Assembly (NCBI GenBank): GCA_900766645.1
Contig: CAAFWD010000025.1
Coordinates: forward strand, 1 to 7,169
Reading direction: 5' to 3'
Length of the DNA: 7,169 nt
Origin: an uncultured Cetobacterium sp.
GTDB lineage: Bacteria > Fusobacteriota > Fusobacteriia > Fusobacteriales > Fusobacteriaceae
This document shows, piece by piece, positions 5,918 to 7,169 of the stretch; positions within the stretch are counted from its first letter, which is position 1; each line of letters starts with the position of its first letter. The notes below the pieces were generated by a model. It made no database searches. It saw only the letters and a list, made by a program, of their open reading frames with translations, and was not told where the DNA came from. Position numbers and translations under genes: made by a program.

Positions 5918-6703
5918 ATGGACTTTTTGAAAAAAGGATTAGCTCCAATAAGTGACTTAGCTTGGCAGGAGATAGAAGGAAGAGCTAGAGAGGTTTTAGA
6001 AACACAATTAACAGCAAGAAGATTTGTTAGAGTTAATGGTCCTATTGGAAAGGAAAAGGGTGGAGTTCCAGTGGGAAGACTAGAGGTTAAAGAGTGTGAT
6101 GGAGTACATTACGGTGTTCATCAAATTCAACCTTTTATAGAGAATAGAATTAGTTTTACTTTGAATAGATGGGAACTTGATAATTTAGAAAGAGGAGCTA
6201 AAGATATTGATTTTACACCTCTTGATGAGGCTATAAAAAAAGCTGCTAAATTCGAAGAGAAAACTATCTATAAAGGTCTTGACGAGGCTTGTGTTTTAGG
6301 GTTGTTAGAGAGTAATAAAGAAGCCATAGAGTTTGGAACAACAGAAGCAGAAACGATAAAAAATATTATGTATGGAGTTTCGAAACTTAGAAATACAGGG
6401 TATAATAAAGGACCTTTTGTGCTTGTTGTGGGACTAGAAAAATATATATATTTAAATATGATAAATCCAAATGATTCTTTAGCAAAGAAATTAGAAGGAA
6501 TATTGGGTATGCCAATTATAATCTCTCATAATATAACAGAGGGAATATTGCTACCTTATGATAATGAAAATATAGAGTTAACTTTAGGAGAGGATTTCTC
6601 TATAGGCTTCCAAGAGCATGATGAGAAAGATGTAAAATTATTTGTAACAGAAACATTTACATTTAGAGTTTTAGATAAGGATTTAGTTGTAACTTATAAA
6701 TAA
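5918..6703 (+). CDS. enc: Family 1 encapsulin shell protein (HK97-fold nanocompartment)
   Basis: This 261-aa protein should self-assemble into an icosahedral protein shell that encloses the EncFtn cargo. The fold is that of the HK97 phage major capsid protein. It aligns by eye along its whole length with Thermotoga maritima encapsulin (about 265 aa). The N-terminus MDFLKKGLAPISDLAWQEIE matches the T. maritima N-terminal helix region. Next come GRAREVLETQL, the conserved FTLNRWELDNLERG (80-93) and, near the C-terminus, LGEDFSIGF (223-231) and TETFTF (244-249). W85 falls at the position of T. maritima W87, reported to stack on bound flavin, so flavin binding is possible. By length it is expected to form a T=1 shell of 60 subunits, but T number cannot be read from sequence. 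AGGAGG at 5905-5910 gives a strong ribosome site seven bases before the ATG. A terminator follows. No phage genes are nearby, so a prophage capsid is unlikely. Confidence 0.97.
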   Translation: MDFLKKGLAPISDLAWQEIEGRAREVLETQLTARRFVRVNGPIGKEKGGVPVGRLEVKECDGVHYGVHQIQPFIENRISFTLNRWELDNLERGAKDIDFTPLDEAIKKAAKFEEKTIYKGLDEACVLGLLESNKEAIEFGTTEAETIKNIMYGVSKLRNTGYNKGPFVLVVGLEKYIYLNMINPNDSLAKKLEGILGMPIIISHNITEGILLPYDNENIELTLGEDFSIGFQEHDEKDVKLFVTETFTFRVLDKDLVVTYK

Positions 6704-6708
6704 TAAAT

Positions 6709-6745
6709 AAAAAAGGGACTTTTAAAAGTCCCCTTTTTTATTTTT
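6709..6745. terminator. Bidirectional intrinsic terminator after the encapsulin operon
   Basis: The perfect 18-bp palindrome GGGACTTTTAAAAGTCCC (6715-6732) has an A-run before it and a T-run after it. It can fold as a hairpin with a TTAA loop followed by T-tracts on either strand. It therefore closes the encapsulin transcript ending at 6703 and, on the minus strand, the outer-membrane protein gene ending at 6744. Confidence 0.92.
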
Positions 6746-7169
6746 ACCAGATATTAAATTTATAACCTACAGATAAAGTAACTCTTTCATAGTCATTATT
6801 AAATGAACCTTTATTATTTTCGTATTTCCAGTCCATATCAGCATGGTTAATACCGTACATAATATCCATAGTGAAGTTTTGATACTCCATTCCAATACCA
6901 GCTGCCCAATACCATCCATCATCTATATCAGTTGTTAAAGTATAAGTTCCGCCATTTTTTATATGAATATCTTTTTCATCAAAGTTAAATGAATACCCAA
7001 CCATAGCTTTTAGGTATGGAGAAACTGGCCAATCCCAATAGTTGATTTTATATTTACCTGCAACATATATAGGCATTGATTTATATTCTCCACCAGAACC
7101 ATGATAATTAGTACGTTGATATGTGAAAGTATTATTATCTCTATCAGAGTGATCTTGATAAGCTAAACC
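6744..7169 (-). CDS. Outer-membrane beta-barrel protein, C-terminal part (5' end outside window)
   Basis: The minus-strand frame is open to the right edge, so the gene is partial. The Met at 7076 is internal, because 31 further codons without a stop lie before it (GLAYQDHSDRDNN onward). About 141 C-terminal residues are visible. They show alternating polar and hydrophobic strands rich in Tyr, Phe and Trp joined by Asp/Asn-rich loops: YVAGKYKINYW, PYLKAMVGYSFNF, GWYWAAGIGMEYQN, FTMDIMYGINHAD and finally RVTLSVGYKFNIW. The aromatic C-terminal strand ending in Trp resembles the beta-signal recognised by the BAM assembly machinery. It is probably a small OmpW/OmpA-like or OMP_b-brl barrel in the outer membrane. 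The signal peptide and any N-terminal domain are out of view, so the subfamily and function cannot be given. It is convergent with the encapsulin gene and shares its terminator. Confidence 0.75.
   Translation of the reverse strand, partial: GLAYQDHSDRDNNTFTYQRTNYHGSGGEYKSMPIYVAGKYKINYWDWPVSPYLKAMVGYSFNFDEKDIHIKNGGTYTLTTDIDDGWYWAAGIGMEYQNFTMDIMYGINHADMDWKYENNKGSFNNDYERVTLSVGYKFNIW

Noticed and set aside
5918..6703. Prophage major capsid protein
   Set aside because: The HK97 fold is shared, but the sequence follows encapsulins end to end, a cargo gene with a loading peptide precedes it, and no phage genes surround it.
1..7169. CRISPR arrays, tRNA or rRNA genes, insertion sequences, attachment sites
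   Set aside because: No spaced direct repeats, cloverleaf-like segments, transposase frames or flanking terminal repeats were seen on either strand.

Overview
The window is low-GC chromosomal DNA rich in A-tracts and AGA/TTA/ATA codons. It probably comes from a member of the Fusobacteriota, such as Fusobacterium, Cetobacterium or a relative. The base composition points that way, as does a sigma gene resembling Firmicutes SigH sharing a region with an outer-membrane beta-barrel gene, which implies a second membrane. This placement is inference from sequence style and not a database match.

Layout: (1) 1-1420 (+) is the C-terminal two thirds of the recombination helicase RecG, open at the left edge. 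(2) 1472-3181 (+) is prolyl-tRNA synthetase proS, with its own good promoter overlapping the 3' end of recG and a strong terminator after it. (3) 3311-3901 (-) is a small SigH-like sigma factor, convergent with proS. (4) A 192-bp A/T-rich divergent intergenic region holds a perfect 8-bp inverted repeat and a second, PerR-box-like imperfect palindrome. (5) 4094-5500 (+) is a BglG/MtlR-like multidomain regulator (two HTH domains, two PRD-like domains, an EIIB-like domain) that seems to have lost its PTS phosphorylation residues. (6) 5550-5900 (+) is an encapsulated ferritin (EncFtn) ending in a cargo-loading peptide. (7) 5918-6703 (+) is a family 1 encapsulin shell protein, followed by a bidirectional terminator. 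(8) 6744-7169 (-) is the C-terminal part of an outer-membrane beta-barrel protein, open at the right edge.

The most notable content is 4094-6703: an encapsulin nanocompartment for iron mineralisation and storage (cargo then shell, 17 bp apart), lying 49 bp behind a divergent-looking PRD-type regulator with no visible terminator between them. The cargo oxidises Fe(II) and the shell stores the product. The upstream gene is a candidate dedicated regulator of the compartment. That link rests on gene order only. RecG and ProS are housekeeping functions unrelated to the compartment.
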